DNA of 64,000 nucleotides from Candidatus Scalindua sp. SCAELEC01 (GCA_004282745.1 SHMT01000001.1:1-64000); one strand, 5' to 3'; positions 45,329-53,645 are shown, numbered from the stretch's first letter. Numbers and translations are program-made. Notes: generated by a model from the letters alone, not told the origin.

Positions 45329-45787
45329 TCAAATAGAATTTGGTGCGCATAGGGAGGTGCTTGCGGCTTCTTCTCTGTTTTGTGAAGCGAGTAGTACCGT
45401 CAATGGAGCATACTGCCACTCTACTTTGTTTCTGATAGCAATTTTCTTTATCATTTCATAGTATTTATTGTAGATTTCGTGAGAGCTGTTTTTATAATCC
45501 GGGTTACAGAAAAAGACACGGCATCCGAGAGTTCTATACTCTCTGATCGTGCATTGCTTGTTGACAAGGAAAGGGCAAAAACGCTGTTTTGGATCACAGG
45601 GTGGTATCTTCACGTTTTCTGAAATGAAATTTACCTCAATGGTAGAAGCATACAATTCGTGATCAAAGGTGTCGAAATTGCAACAGGTACCGCAATTATC
45701 ACAGCCTGGATTATATATTTGCAGCTCTTTTTCAAGCATATTGTATATTTTGACAATCTCTCTAGTATGATTGGCACCGTATTTCAT
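45329..45787 (-). CDS. YkgJ-family cysteine cluster protein
   Basis: This 152-residue protein has GCDNCGTCCNFDTF near residues 28-41, the CxxCxxCC signature of the YkgJ family (putative zinc/iron-chelating domain). More cysteines follow in RFCPFLVNKQCTIREYR and LGCRVFFCNPDYKN. The family is proposed to bind an iron-sulfur cluster or zinc; the reaction is unknown. It lies alone on the minus strand between miaB and the type II secretion genes. Confidence 0.85.
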   Translation of the reverse strand: MKYGANHTREIVKIYNMLEKELQIYNPGCDNCGTCCNFDTFDHELYASTIEVNFISENVKIPPCDPKQRFCPFLVNKQCTIREYRTLGCRVFFCNPDYKNSSHEIYNKYYEMIKKIAIRNKVEWQYAPLTVLLASQNREEAASTSLCAPNSI

Positions 45788-45876
45788 GATGACAATTATA
45801 CATACGGAAAGTGGTTTATGAAAGTTAAATAGTGAGTGTTTCTGTACAACAGGAAAATTGGTCTGATATTTATCTT

Positions 45877-45911
45877 AAATCCGAAAACCATTATGAGATG
45901 AGTCTATCCCA
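45877..45911. repeat. Family B partial copy B7 (right end only)
   Basis: AATCCGAAAACCATTATGAG followed by ATGAGTCTA is the complement of the left end of copies B3/B4. No partner end was found, so it is a half copy in the 5' region of gspD. Confidence 0.5.
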
Positions 45912-46028
45912 AAAGAGTGCAAATTCTCAACTTCCCCTGCCCTCCAGTACCTGTTTTTGGAGAGCACGACTATTAATAAACAGATAGTTTTGACTTTTTT
46001 CTGAAAAATAAGGAGATTAAAGAAAAAG

Positions 46029-48101
46029 ATGATTAAAAATATCTTAGTTATATTATCTATGTTCGTGCTTACGTTTGGGGCAGGTTGTGAGATTCTTAAC
46101 AAGGGGATAGATGCAGTGAAACCGGTTGAGATTGTAGCGGATGAGAAACCACGAAAGGGTAAGAGATCAAGGAAGTGGGAGTGGGAGATAGCGCCGCAAG
46201 AGAAACTGGTTGAAGTCAAAGAGGCGGAACCAGTGCAAAAAGAGTTTGTCTACCCTCTTGAGATGGCGGAAACAGAACCTTATGTGACAACCAAAGCTGA
46301 GGGGGAAAAGGTTGACATTACCTTTAATTTTCAAAACGCAGACATAAAAGAGGTCCTGAATGTTATTCTTGGAGAGATATTGGAGATGAATTATACCTTG
46401 GATAAGAGGGTTACGGGCCTGATTACCTTACGCACAACGGGGAAGTATTACCGAGGTGAACTCTTAAATGTTATCCAGGCGATGCTGAATATAAATGGTT
46501 TTGCACTGGTGAAAGATCGGAATCTTTTTCAGGTGTTACCGATACAGGAGGCCCGAAGTGAGGCGGGTATAATAGATCTGGGTGATGGTGTGAAAACGGA
46601 TGATAGAGAGGTGGTCACCCAGATTGTTCCGTGCAAACATGTCGCCCCACAGACGATAATACCAACTCTGAGAGGACTATTGACTAAGGCAGGTTTTGTC
46701 ATTGCACCAAACGATACCCATGCGATTATTATTTCTGAGAAGGCGACAAATATGGACCGATTGTTGAAGATAATCGATACGTTTGATGTCCCATTCTTTG
46801 CGGGCAAGGCACTGAAATTTTATGATGTACAATATGTGAGTACCGAGAGCCTCGCTAAGGACCTGGAAGCGGTGGTACAGTCACTCGGAGCAAAGACAAA
46901 GGGACCAAAGATGGACATATCCTTTATTTCATTTGAAGATACCAGCCGGATATTGGTGGTAACGAATCTTCCCGAACTCTTTTCATCGGTAGATTCGTGG
47001 ATATCAAATATTGACGTTCCCTCAAAAGAGAGAAGATTACGGCTCTATGTCTATAAGATGCAGCATGAGCAGGCGGAAACCACGGTACCTATCTTAATTG
47101 AGCTCTTTAAGGAGAAGATTACGCCCACAGTCAAGGCCGGAGAGACTGCTGGAGATACCATGAAGATCATTGCTGATCAGAACACAAACTCTATCATTGT
47201 AAAAGCCTTGCCTTCGGACTACTATGATATTAAGGCGATTATTGAGACCCTCGATGCTACGCCGCAACAGGTACTCATTGAGTCTGTTATTGCTGAGATA
47301 AAATTAACTGATGAACTGCAACGGGGTATTGAGTATTTCTTTCGGCATAAAGGGAGGGATAGCGAAGGTGGTAGCATCTCTCTTTTGCCAACAGGGATAA
47401 CTTCCGGAACAGACCCTCTCACAGGGTCGGGTACCAAGTTCTTTAGCATTAATAGGGATATTGATGTTATTTTCGGCATGATTAGCACTGAGACAGAGGT
47501 GAAAGTGCTTTCCACGCCGCACCTTATAGTCCGTGATGAGCAGACTGCGAGCATACAGGTAGGGCAATCTGAACCGATAAGTACCGGGAGCACTACGGGT
47601 GCCGGTGCGGTTACGACATCACAAATTCAGTATCGGGATACAGGCACGATCCTTACGATAACTCCCCGTCTTGGTGAGAATGACATGGTAACGCTGGATA
47701 TTACCCAGGAACAAAGTACCGCAGTACAAACAACCGCTTCAGGTATCGATTCTCCCGCTTTTCCCATCAGGAAAATAGAGACATCACTGGTTATCTTGAG
47801 CGGTCATACCATTTACCTCGGTGGTATTATTGATATCAATGAAACGGAAGCAATAAAAAAAGTTCCTCTCCTGGGTGATATCCCTTATCTTGGTTATCTC
47901 TTCTCGTCAAAGAGTAAAACAAAGGAAAAAGTCGAACTGATGGTCTTGATTACGCCTTACGTAATAAACACCCCCAGAGAGTCAGATGAGTTAACCAAAG
48001 AGTTCAAGGAGAAACTGAAGAGGATAGCAACGATGGAAAAAGGAGAAATAAAGAGTGTTATCAATAACTCTACGCATGAAGAGTATAAGGAGGTACAGTG
48101 A
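46029..48101 (+). CDS. gspD: Type II secretion system secretin GspD
   Basis: This outer-membrane channel protein has 690 residues. The signal ends in LTFGAGC, a lipobox-like site though with Gly at -3. A basic linker leads to the N0 domain (FNFQNADIKEVLNVILGEIL) and several N1-like modules of the form VPCKHVAPQTIIPTL and YDVQYVSTESLAKDL. The secretin domain runs from about 416 (VLIESVIAEIKLTDEL) to about 645, ending PLLGDIPYLGYLF and LMVLITPYVI. AGGAG precedes the ATG. Its stop overlaps the next gene's GTG. Confidence 0.93.
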   Translation: MIKNILVILSMFVLTFGAGCEILNKGIDAVKPVEIVADEKPRKGKRSRKWEWEIAPQEKLVEVKEAEPVQKEFVYPLEMAETEPYVTTKAEGEKVDITFNFQNADIKEVLNVILGEILEMNYTLDKRVTGLITLRTTGKYYRGELLNVIQAMLNINGFALVKDRNLFQVLPIQEARSEAGIIDLGDGVKTDDREVVTQIVPCKHVAPQTIIPTLRGLLTKAGFVIAPNDTHAIIISEKATNMDRLLKIIDTFDVPFFAGKALKFYDVQYVSTESLAKDLEAVVQSLGAKTKGPKMDISFISFEDTSRILVVTNLPELFSSVDSWISNIDVPSKERRLRLYVYKMQHEQAETTVPILIELFKEKITPTVKAGETAGDTMKIIADQNTNSIIVKALPSDYYDIKAIIETLDATPQQVLIESVIAEIKLTDELQRGIEYFFRHKGRDSEGGSISLLPTGITSGTDPLTGSGTKFFSINRDIDVIFGMISTETEVKVLSTPHLIVRDEQTASIQVGQSEPISTGSTTGAGAVTTSQIQYRDTGTILTITPRLGENDMVTLDITQEQSTAVQTTASGIDSPAFPIRKIETSLVILSGHTIYLGGIIDINETEAIKKVPLLGDIPYLGYLFSSKSKTKEKVELMVLITPYVINTPRESDELTKEFKEKLKRIATMEKGEIKSVINNSTHEEYKEVQ

Positions 48102-48520
48102 TTTGTTCTCCTGAAGTTAAACCAAATTCATTTCCTTTGAGGGATACCAACAAAGGGTTTACGATCCTTGAGGTTATTGTATCTCTTATGATCGTTGCGA
48201 TCTCATTAACGGCCTTCATGCAGTTGCTCGGAAATTCGACACACCTTAGGGTCAAGTTAAAGGACCATCATGAGCGTCTTAATGTTGCCGTAACTAAGGC
48301 GGAGGAGGCATTCCTTGGTTTGTTAGATGGCGACGGCATTAAGGGGGGAGATAAAAATTCGTGGCAGGGGACAATTCGGGATACAGGTATTACCTGGCGT
48401 GTCGAAGAGGAAAGGGAGGAAAAGGAAGATAGCGTTGAGGGGGGGGGAGGTGGCAAAGATGTCTTCTTTTATACCGTGCTGGTTGATGGGGTTGAATTGT
48501 CAAGCATACGGATAGAGTAG
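48098..48520 (+). CDS. gspI: Type II secretion pseudopilin, GspI-like
   Basis: This 140-residue prepilin has a leader ending in NKGFTILEVIVSLMIVAISL, giving the prepilin peptidase site G|FTILE and the hydrophobic pilin helix. The start is a GTG overlapping the gspD stop (GTGA), so translation is coupled, and AAGGAGG lies upstream. The assignment to GspI rests on size and gene order. The C-terminal half contains a run of nine G bases (48439-48447) encoding five glycines, a possible slippage site. The stop is directly followed by family A copy A7. Confidence 0.85.
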   Translation: MICSPEVKPNSFPLRDTNKGFTILEVIVSLMIVAISLTAFMQLLGNSTHLRVKLKDHHERLNVAVTKAEEAFLGLLDGDGIKGGDKNSWQGTIRDTGITWRVEEEREEKEDSVEGGGGGKDVFFYTVLVDGVELSSIRIE

Positions 48521-48523
48521 ATA

Positions 48524-48739
48524 GTGTTTGAACGAAAACCACCTATACTCATCGCATAATGGTTTTCGGATAAAATCCGAGATCAATTGAGCGAGTAAAG
48601 TCCTCGGAGTCCGGGGATACCTTCACCGAGATTTGGTTTCCTGTAAAACCGAAAACCAAATCGGTTTTAGTATATCTACGGCGTTGCCGTAAGAATTCCG
48701 TAATCCTCACGTACCGGGGGGGGGGTAAACTCCCAACAA
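48524..48739. repeat. Family A repeat A7, interrupted by family B copy B4
   Basis: GTGTTTGAACGAAAACCACC starts 4 bases after the gspI stop. The family A interior resumes at 48676 with TACGGCGTTGCCGTAAGAATT. Between them is a complete B4. The right end is degraded after a run of ten G bases (48716-48725). Confidence 0.7.
48544..48675. repeat. Family B inverted repeat, copy B4, nested in A7
   Basis: The left end TATACTCATCGCATAATGGT and the right end ACCAAATCGGTTTTAGTATA flank an interior that is nearly identical to B3 without its GC-rich block. Its place inside A7 shows that family B inserted after family A. Confidence 0.78.
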
Positions 48740-48740
48740 G

Positions 48741-48832
48741 TATACCTATCACAAATTAGTTTTCTCTATTCAGAACTCGATTTCATATGAATTCCGTCCT
48801 GAAAATTCCGAAAACTATTGTGTAATGGGTAT
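48741..48832. repeat. Family B inverted repeat, copy B5 (short form)
   Basis: TATACCTATCACAAATTAGT at the left and ACTATTGTGTAATGGGTAT at the right resemble copy B2 in size and interior. Together with A7 and B4 it fills the 380-base gap between gspI and gspJ. Confidence 0.72.
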
Positions 48833-48900
48833 GGTTAATAATATTGGAAACGTTGCGGTTTTGAGAGGTACTGTTACCGTTGAATAGTGAATTTTGAATA

Positions 48901-49557
48901 ATGAACTCAGCCTTCCGGATGGGGAAAAAAGAAGATGCATTTACCTTGTTAGAGCTTATCATTGCGCTAACCATTGGCGCGGCGTTAATTGTGCTTGTTT
49001 CCGTTTCTGTCAGGATGGGATTATTTCAAATGGGACGTGGGAGTAAAGTGCTTGAAGAGAGCTTGAGAGAGAAGAATGCGGTACATTTTTTTTGCCAGCA
49101 GGTATCGTCCATAAGGAGAGAGAGCCTTGGTGAAGAGATGATTTTTAATGGTAATTCGAAAAATATCCTCTTTGTTACCCCCATGTCTCTGGAGAAAAAC
49201 TACAGCATGGGGTTGATGACGGCAACATTTTTTTTGGAAAGCGGAGAGTCAGGGGTAAAGCTGAACTATAAGGAGAAGCGGCATATTCCTGTTGAAGACA
49301 TTGAAAAATTTAAAGGTGAAAATACTGCGATTTTTGATCAAAGCGAAAGCGTAACCATTTTTGAAGGTTTTGATGAAATTGTTTTCCAATTTCTCGGTAG
49401 CGAAGATAGTGAAGGTGAAGATGACGCATTAGGTCAAGCTAATTCCGATTGGAAAGATTCATGGTTAGAAAAGGACCTCCCAAAAGCCATAAGATTAATA
49501 CTGTCAAAAAATGGTACAGAGAGAGAAATTGTTGCTCCAATAATGGTTATGTACTGA
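48901..49557 (+). CDS. gspJ: Type II secretion pseudopilin, GspJ-like
   Basis: This 218-residue prepilin has the cleavage and helix region EDAFTLLELIIALTIGAALI near residues 11-30. The residue before Phe is Ala in place of the usual Gly, which would affect processing by GspO. The middle is beta-rich and ends with the IVAPIMVMY tail. Size, order and the double-Leu helix suggest GspJ. The gap from gspI is filled with repeats. Its 3' end overlaps gspK by about 97 bases. Confidence 0.82.
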   Translation: MNSAFRMGKKEDAFTLLELIIALTIGAALIVLVSVSVRMGLFQMGRGSKVLEESLREKNAVHFFCQQVSSIRRESLGEEMIFNGNSKNILFVTPMSLEKNYSMGLMTATFFLESGESGVKLNYKEKRHIPVEDIEKFKGENTAIFDQSESVTIFEGFDEIVFQFLGSEDSEGEDDALGQANSDWKDSWLEKDLPKAIRLILSKNGTEREIVAPIMVMY

Positions 49558-50633
49558 TATTTGTCTTATGGTCGTTAACCATCCTGAGTGCGGTAGCATT
49601 GAGTTTCTCTAAAGACACAAAGATTTCTATCCTCCTAAGTACGGTTCATGCCGAGAGAGTGGGAGATAGCTATGCAATGCGAGGCGCTGTACTTTACGCA
49701 CTGAATAGAATGTCAGGGGGAGGTGATACCTTGTCTGGTGCATTACCCCAGAATCAAATTGGTTCGAAAGTGGTAGGAGAGGGAGACGTGGTTACCGGAG
49801 CAGAACCACCGAAAGATGATGAAAAAAAACAGCCAGGGGTAACAGAGAGAACGGCTGGATATTCTGAGACTAAAGAGAGTGATGGAACCGAGGAAGTTGT
49901 TTTGTGGGTCCCGAATAGGGAGCCGTACTCAGTTAAAGTGGGTAATGTTGATTGTGATGTTTACCTCTATGATGAAAATGGAAAACTAAACCTCAATGGG
50001 GTAAATAGTGATAACAGAGAAGTTTTTGTTACATTTCTTGGTAAGAAAGGTATTGATGTTCTTGACGCTGATACGATTGTAGATTCTATGTTGGATTGGG
50101 TCGACCCCGATGACCTCACTCATATTAATGGGGCGGAAGACAAATATTATGAATCTTTACCGGAACCGTACAAAACCAAAGACGCCTCATTCTCTTCGAT
50201 TGAAGAGTTGATGTTAGTTCGTGATGTCACACCGGAAATTTTTGAGAGTATCAGAGATGAAATAACCGTATATGGCGATAATCAGATCGCCATCAACGTA
50301 AATTTTACATCAAAGGAGATAATCAGTTCCATACCGGGTCTCTCCGATGGTATTGCAGATGATTTGATCTCGTATATTGGGGAAAGCGGGCCCATCAAAG
50401 AAGTTGATGATCTAAGAGATCTGTTTTGGAGTCTTGGCATAATAGGGGACAGTTTTGAGAAAATAAGGCCATATTTAACGGTTGATCAGTCAAGTTTCGT
50501 TACCATCCGTGCGATAGCGACGAGTTCAAATCAGAGGACAAACAATCAAGGTAGTTCTAATGATTATGGATATAGGATCATAGCAGGAAAAAGAGATGTG
50601 GGGTTTGAGATTGTTGCAGTCTTTCCTGAATAA
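49461..50633 (+). CDS. gspK: Type II secretion minor pseudopilin GspK
   Basis: This is a large pseudopilin of about 390 residues. After a basic leader, NNGYVLIFVLWSLTILSAVA forms the pilin helix, with the prepilin-type cut before Tyr. The globular part holds VDCDVYLYDENGKLNLNGVN, the hallmark GspK DENGKxNLN block. Two helix-hairpin-helix-like segments (GLSDGIADDLISYI and the region near VDDLRDLFWSLGI) follow. GspK caps the pseudopilus tip with GspI and GspJ. The ATG at 49461 has GGAAAG about 8 bases upstream, within gspJ. The frame opens four codons earlier at a TTG. Confidence 0.88.
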   Translation: MVRKGPPKSHKINTVKKWYRERNCCSNNGYVLIFVLWSLTILSAVALSFSKDTKISILLSTVHAERVGDSYAMRGAVLYALNRMSGGGDTLSGALPQNQIGSKVVGEGDVVTGAEPPKDDEKKQPGVTERTAGYSETKESDGTEEVVLWVPNREPYSVKVGNVDCDVYLYDENGKLNLNGVNSDNREVFVTFLGKKGIDVLDADTIVDSMLDWVDPDDLTHINGAEDKYYESLPEPYKTKDASFSSIEELMLVRDVTPEIFESIRDEITVYGDNQIAINVNFTSKEIISSIPGLSDGIADDLISYIGESGPIKEVDDLRDLFWSLGIIGDSFEKIRPYLTVDQSSFVTIRAIATSSNQRTNNQGSSNDYGYRIIAGKRDVGFEIVAVFPE

Positions 50634-50758
50634 ATGTAGGGATATTTTAATGATATTGGAGAGGTAAGAGCAAAATTTTCATTTGATTTTGGGGCCTATT
50701 ATGATACCCTTAAGGTCGAATATTTCTTTTCATAATCGATTAACTTTGCAGGTGCCTT

Positions 50759-51463
50759 ATGGAAATAACCCGTAACACAAGCTATGTAGCTGTTTTTTTC
50801 TTTGTCTCTCTCTTGTTTGGTGTGGCGTATGCGGACGATCAGCAAATTGAGACCACGACAGCATCAGGTGGGAATCAGATTGTGGTATCTCCTGGGAATA
50901 TTTTAATGGATATCGCTGAATATGCTCCCGTTAATGCTTACGTGATTGATAGCGATGGAAATCCCATTGAAGGTATAACATTACAAGTTGCTCCGCAAGA
51001 CAGCACTGTTTCAATAAAGAGCGGTAGCTTTCTTACGAACGAATTTGGGCATATTAATTTTTTTATCTTTGGAAAACAGGAAGGTAACACTGTTGTCCTG
51101 GTGACTGACGGTACAGCCTCTTCCCAGGTAAATGTAACGACCAGAAATCTCATACACTACGTGCTTCCCTATTTTTACGGAAATATGCAGTTGAACATCA
51201 TCAATCCCTCTTCAGAAGAAAATTTTGCAAAGGTCCAGTTTTATGAAAACAGTAGTGATGAGAGTGGAAGTCGACAGATACTCCCTTTTACCGTGAGGCT
51301 CTCGGGTAAGGAGATGGTGAAAATTCCCCTTGCTAAGGAATTAGGAGTCGAACTGGGGGATGGTTGGGCCGAGATTCTTGCTACCGACGTTATCATCGGG
51401 GGTGTTTGGACGAAGAAAGGCTATCTACCCTTTCGGCCTGTTAACCAACAGGGTTTGCAATAG
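50759..51463 (+). CDS. Secreted Ig-like (Big_1-type) protein in the type II secretion locus
   Basis: This 234-residue protein has a signal peptide ending FGVAYADD. An invasin/Big_1-like Ig fold spans about 40-130 (VNAYVIDSDGNPIEGITLQV, then FLTNEFGHINFFIFG). A second beta-rich domain of about 100 residues then runs to GYLPFRPVNQQGLQ. It lies between gspK and gspH in the same direction. It may be a substrate of, or an accessory to, the secretion system; that is inference. No enzymatic motif is seen. Confidence 0.72.
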   Translation: MEITRNTSYVAVFFFVSLLFGVAYADDQQIETTTASGGNQIVVSPGNILMDIAEYAPVNAYVIDSDGNPIEGITLQVAPQDSTVSIKSGSFLTNEFGHINFFIFGKQEGNTVVLVTDGTASSQVNVTTRNLIHYVLPYFYGNMQLNIINPSSEENFAKVQFYENSSDESGSRQILPFTVRLSGKEMVKIPLAKELGVELGDGWAEILATDVIIGGVWTKKGYLPFRPVNQQGLQ

Positions 51464-51473
51464 CGTTGTTATC

Positions 51474-51920
51474 ATGATGAGAAGACGTGATGGTGCGGAC
51501 GCATTCACACTTGTCGAGGTTTTAGTTGTCTTGGCTATCGTTGCTGTAGTTGGAGTTGCGACAGTCCCCAGGATTACGACAGCGATTGATACGGTAAGGT
51601 TTCGAGGGACGGTATCTGAGCTGGTAACCTTCTTGAGAAATGCTCACCTTGAAGCGATATTACAAAGAAAAAATCTTGACATAGCTATCGACTTTAAAAA
51701 AAATTCCCTGACAATAGATGACGATAGGCACTTTGTTTTACCAGAGGAAATGGGGTTGGAGCCGGAAGAGCAAGGGAATTCTGAGGCTATGACGTATAGG
51801 TTTTTTTATAATGGAAGAGGTTCTGGCCCTCTCATAAATATACTGGGGAAAAATGAGAGAAAAGCCACCGTGTCTGTCGATTTGTTGTCTGGATTGGCAG
51901 GGTGTGATTTCAATGAATAG
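51474..51920 (+). CDS. gspH: Type II secretion pseudopilin, GspH-like
   Basis: This 148-residue prepilin starts MMRRRDGADAFTLVEVLVVL. The cleavage site lies before FTLVE with Ala at -1, as in the GspJ-like protein. The helix continues AIVAVVGVATV, then VSELVTFLRNAHLEAILQRK, which is typical of GspH. I set the start at the ATG at 51474, 11 bases after the upstream gene; the longer frame overlaps that gene. Its stop lies 3 bases before family A copy A8, which separates it from the convergent gcvT. Confidence 0.82.
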   Translation: MMRRRDGADAFTLVEVLVVLAIVAVVGVATVPRITTAIDTVRFRGTVSELVTFLRNAHLEAILQRKNLDIAIDFKKNSLTIDDDRHFVLPEEMGLEPEEQGNSEAMTYRFFYNGRGSGPLINILGKNERKATVSVDLLSGLAGCDFNE

Positions 51921-51923
51921 ATA

Positions 51924-52048
51924 GTGGTTGAACGAAAGCTACCTATCTATGGTGTTGCGGTAAAAATTCCGTAACCCTCACGTACTTGAGTACGCTCCGG
52001 TTCCTGAATTTTTACGCGTCTTGTACCTGGGCAGTTTTCGTTCAACCA
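51924..52048. repeat. Family A palindromic repeat, copy A8
   Basis: The element runs from GTGGTTGAACGAAAGCTACC to GCAGTTTTCGTTCAACCA, with the CCTCACGTACTTGAGTACGC centre. It lies between the convergent gspH and gcvT genes, where a palindrome could serve both as terminator. Confidence 0.83.
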
Positions 52049-52087
52049 TTGGATAGGGGCGATAGGTATAGAGTCAGAACTAACGAA

Positions 52088-53191
52088 TCAACCGTTCAGG
52101 TCACTTGTGACAAAGGGCGTATGCACAATCCTTGCGGCGTACTCTTTCCCTCTAATCTTTATGTTAACCTGACTTTTTGGTTGTGCAAAATCTTTGAGGA
52201 CATAACCAAGGCCAATACCGATATTCAAGGTGGGACTGAAGGTGCCGCTTGTAACTTTGCCGATAACATTGTGATGATGGATGATCTCATTATCTGTTCT
52301 TGGTATGCCTTTATCGTGCATCTTAAATGCTATAAGCTTTTTCTTTACACCACTTGTGCGTTGTCTTAACAGCGAATCTTTTCCGATGAAGTTTCCCTTG
52401 TAGAATTTGACAGTCCAGCCAATATTTGCTTCTAGTGGTGTGGTCGTGTCGTCAATTTCATTTCCATACAGAGGGAGGCCGGCTTCCAGTCGTAATGTGT
52501 CTCTTGCGCCGAGACCTGCAGGTTTCAACCCCATCGTAGAGCCTTTTTCAAGTAACCGATTCCATATCTGTTCGCTATGTTGATGATTAACGAAGATTTC
52601 AAAACCGTCCTCACCGGTGTAACCTGTTCTTGATATTGTCAGTTCTATCTCTTTGTCAGTTATTTCCGCAAATTGGAATCGTGAAATGGGTGTGTTCATT
52701 TCTTCAAATGTCTCACGAATAATTGACTCAGATTTTGGTCCTTGCACAGCGAGCAGCGCAACCTGGTCACTTACATCCTCAATAGTAGTGTCGTTCGTTT
52801 TCCACTTATGTATCCAATCATTGTCTTTTTTTGTGTTAACGCAGTTAGCGACAACCATATATTTTTCAGGATGAAATTTTAACACGATAACATCATCGAT
52901 AATGCCTCCACTCTTATTGCAAATAGGCGTGTATAAGGCTCGGTGGTCTTTTATGTTCCCTACATCATTGGTGATAATGTGTTGGATCAAGTCCGTTGCC
53001 CCTTTACCGGCGACCACTATTTCACCCATATGTGAAATATCAAAAAGTCCGGCACTGTTCCTTGTGCTTCGGTGTTCTCCGATAATGGTGTCATACTGAA
53101 CTGGCATAAGAAAATGAGAGAAGTCCGTAATGTGGGCGCCAAGTTCTACATGTATGCCATACAGAGGTGTTTTTTTTACCTTATTACTCAA
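52088..53191 (-). CDS. gcvT: Glycine cleavage system T protein (aminomethyltransferase)
   Basis: This 367-residue folate enzyme transfers the methylene group from the H-protein-bound aminomethyl moiety to tetrahydrofolate. Blocks include MPVQYDTIIGEHRSTRNSAG, LFDISHMGEI, GGIIDDVIVLKF, GYTGEDGFEIFV, LGARDTLRLEAGLPLYGNEI and NIGWTVKF. No gcvH or gcvP is in the window. It is downstream of kdsA and a small unknown gene on the same strand. Confidence 0.95.
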   Translation of the reverse strand: MSNKVKKTPLYGIHVELGAHITDFSHFLMPVQYDTIIGEHRSTRNSAGLFDISHMGEIVVAGKGATDLIQHIITNDVGNIKDHRALYTPICNKSGGIIDDVIVLKFHPEKYMVVANCVNTKKDNDWIHKWKTNDTTIEDVSDQVALLAVQGPKSESIIRETFEEMNTPISRFQFAEITDKEIELTISRTGYTGEDGFEIFVNHQHSEQIWNRLLEKGSTMGLKPAGLGARDTLRLEAGLPLYGNEIDDTTTPLEANIGWTVKFYKGNFIGKDSLLRQRTSGVKKKLIAFKMHDKGIPRTDNEIIHHHNVIGKVTSGTFSPTLNIGIGLGYVLKDFAQPKSQVNIKIRGKEYAARIVHTPFVTSDLNG

Positions 53192-53251
53192 GTGTGATCC
53201 TCATTCTACTGAATTGTATTTCCTATCTGATTGCGTTAGCTTTAATCATAT

Positions 53252-53545
53252 TTATAATCTGGTGTAGCCGCTCCTCTCAAGAAAATGGACGATCCTCTTG
53301 TTTGCCCTTTCTGCTTTCGAGTAGTCTGGAAGCCAAAATTTAGAGGTGTCTATTCCACTTACTGTTTTATTGTTTGTATTGATAATAAAGTTTACTTTTT
53401 CTGGTTTTTCGCCTAGACTTTTGACTATGATAACCCCGTCGTTTGGGTCAAAATCTATATTTACCCTTATGTTCTCTTCATTAAAAATCTTGCCCATGTT
53501 TTTTACCAGTTTGATTAAGTCTTCTAATGTATTATCTTTTTGCAT
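53252..53545 (-). CDS. Hypothetical small protein between kdsA and gcvT
   Basis: This 97-residue soluble protein has an N-terminal helix (NTLEDLIKLVKNMGKIFN), a beta-rich middle (DPNDGVIIVKSLGEKPEKVN) and a helical, basic C-terminus. It lies 60 bases upstream of gcvT and 100 bases downstream of kdsA in the same direction. I do not recognise the family. Confidence 0.6.
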   Translation of the reverse strand: MQKDNTLEDLIKLVKNMGKIFNEENIRVNIDFDPNDGVIIVKSLGEKPEKVNFIINTNNKTVSGIDTSKFWLPDYSKAERANKRIVHFLERSGYTRL

Positions 53546-53645
53546 TTGAAAAATGATAAGTTGTCTTTTGCTAAAAGCTTGTGAGACAGAGGATCAATGT
53601 TTAACGGATATTCAGAGCATTTGTCTAAAGAAGTTGTAATGGTAT

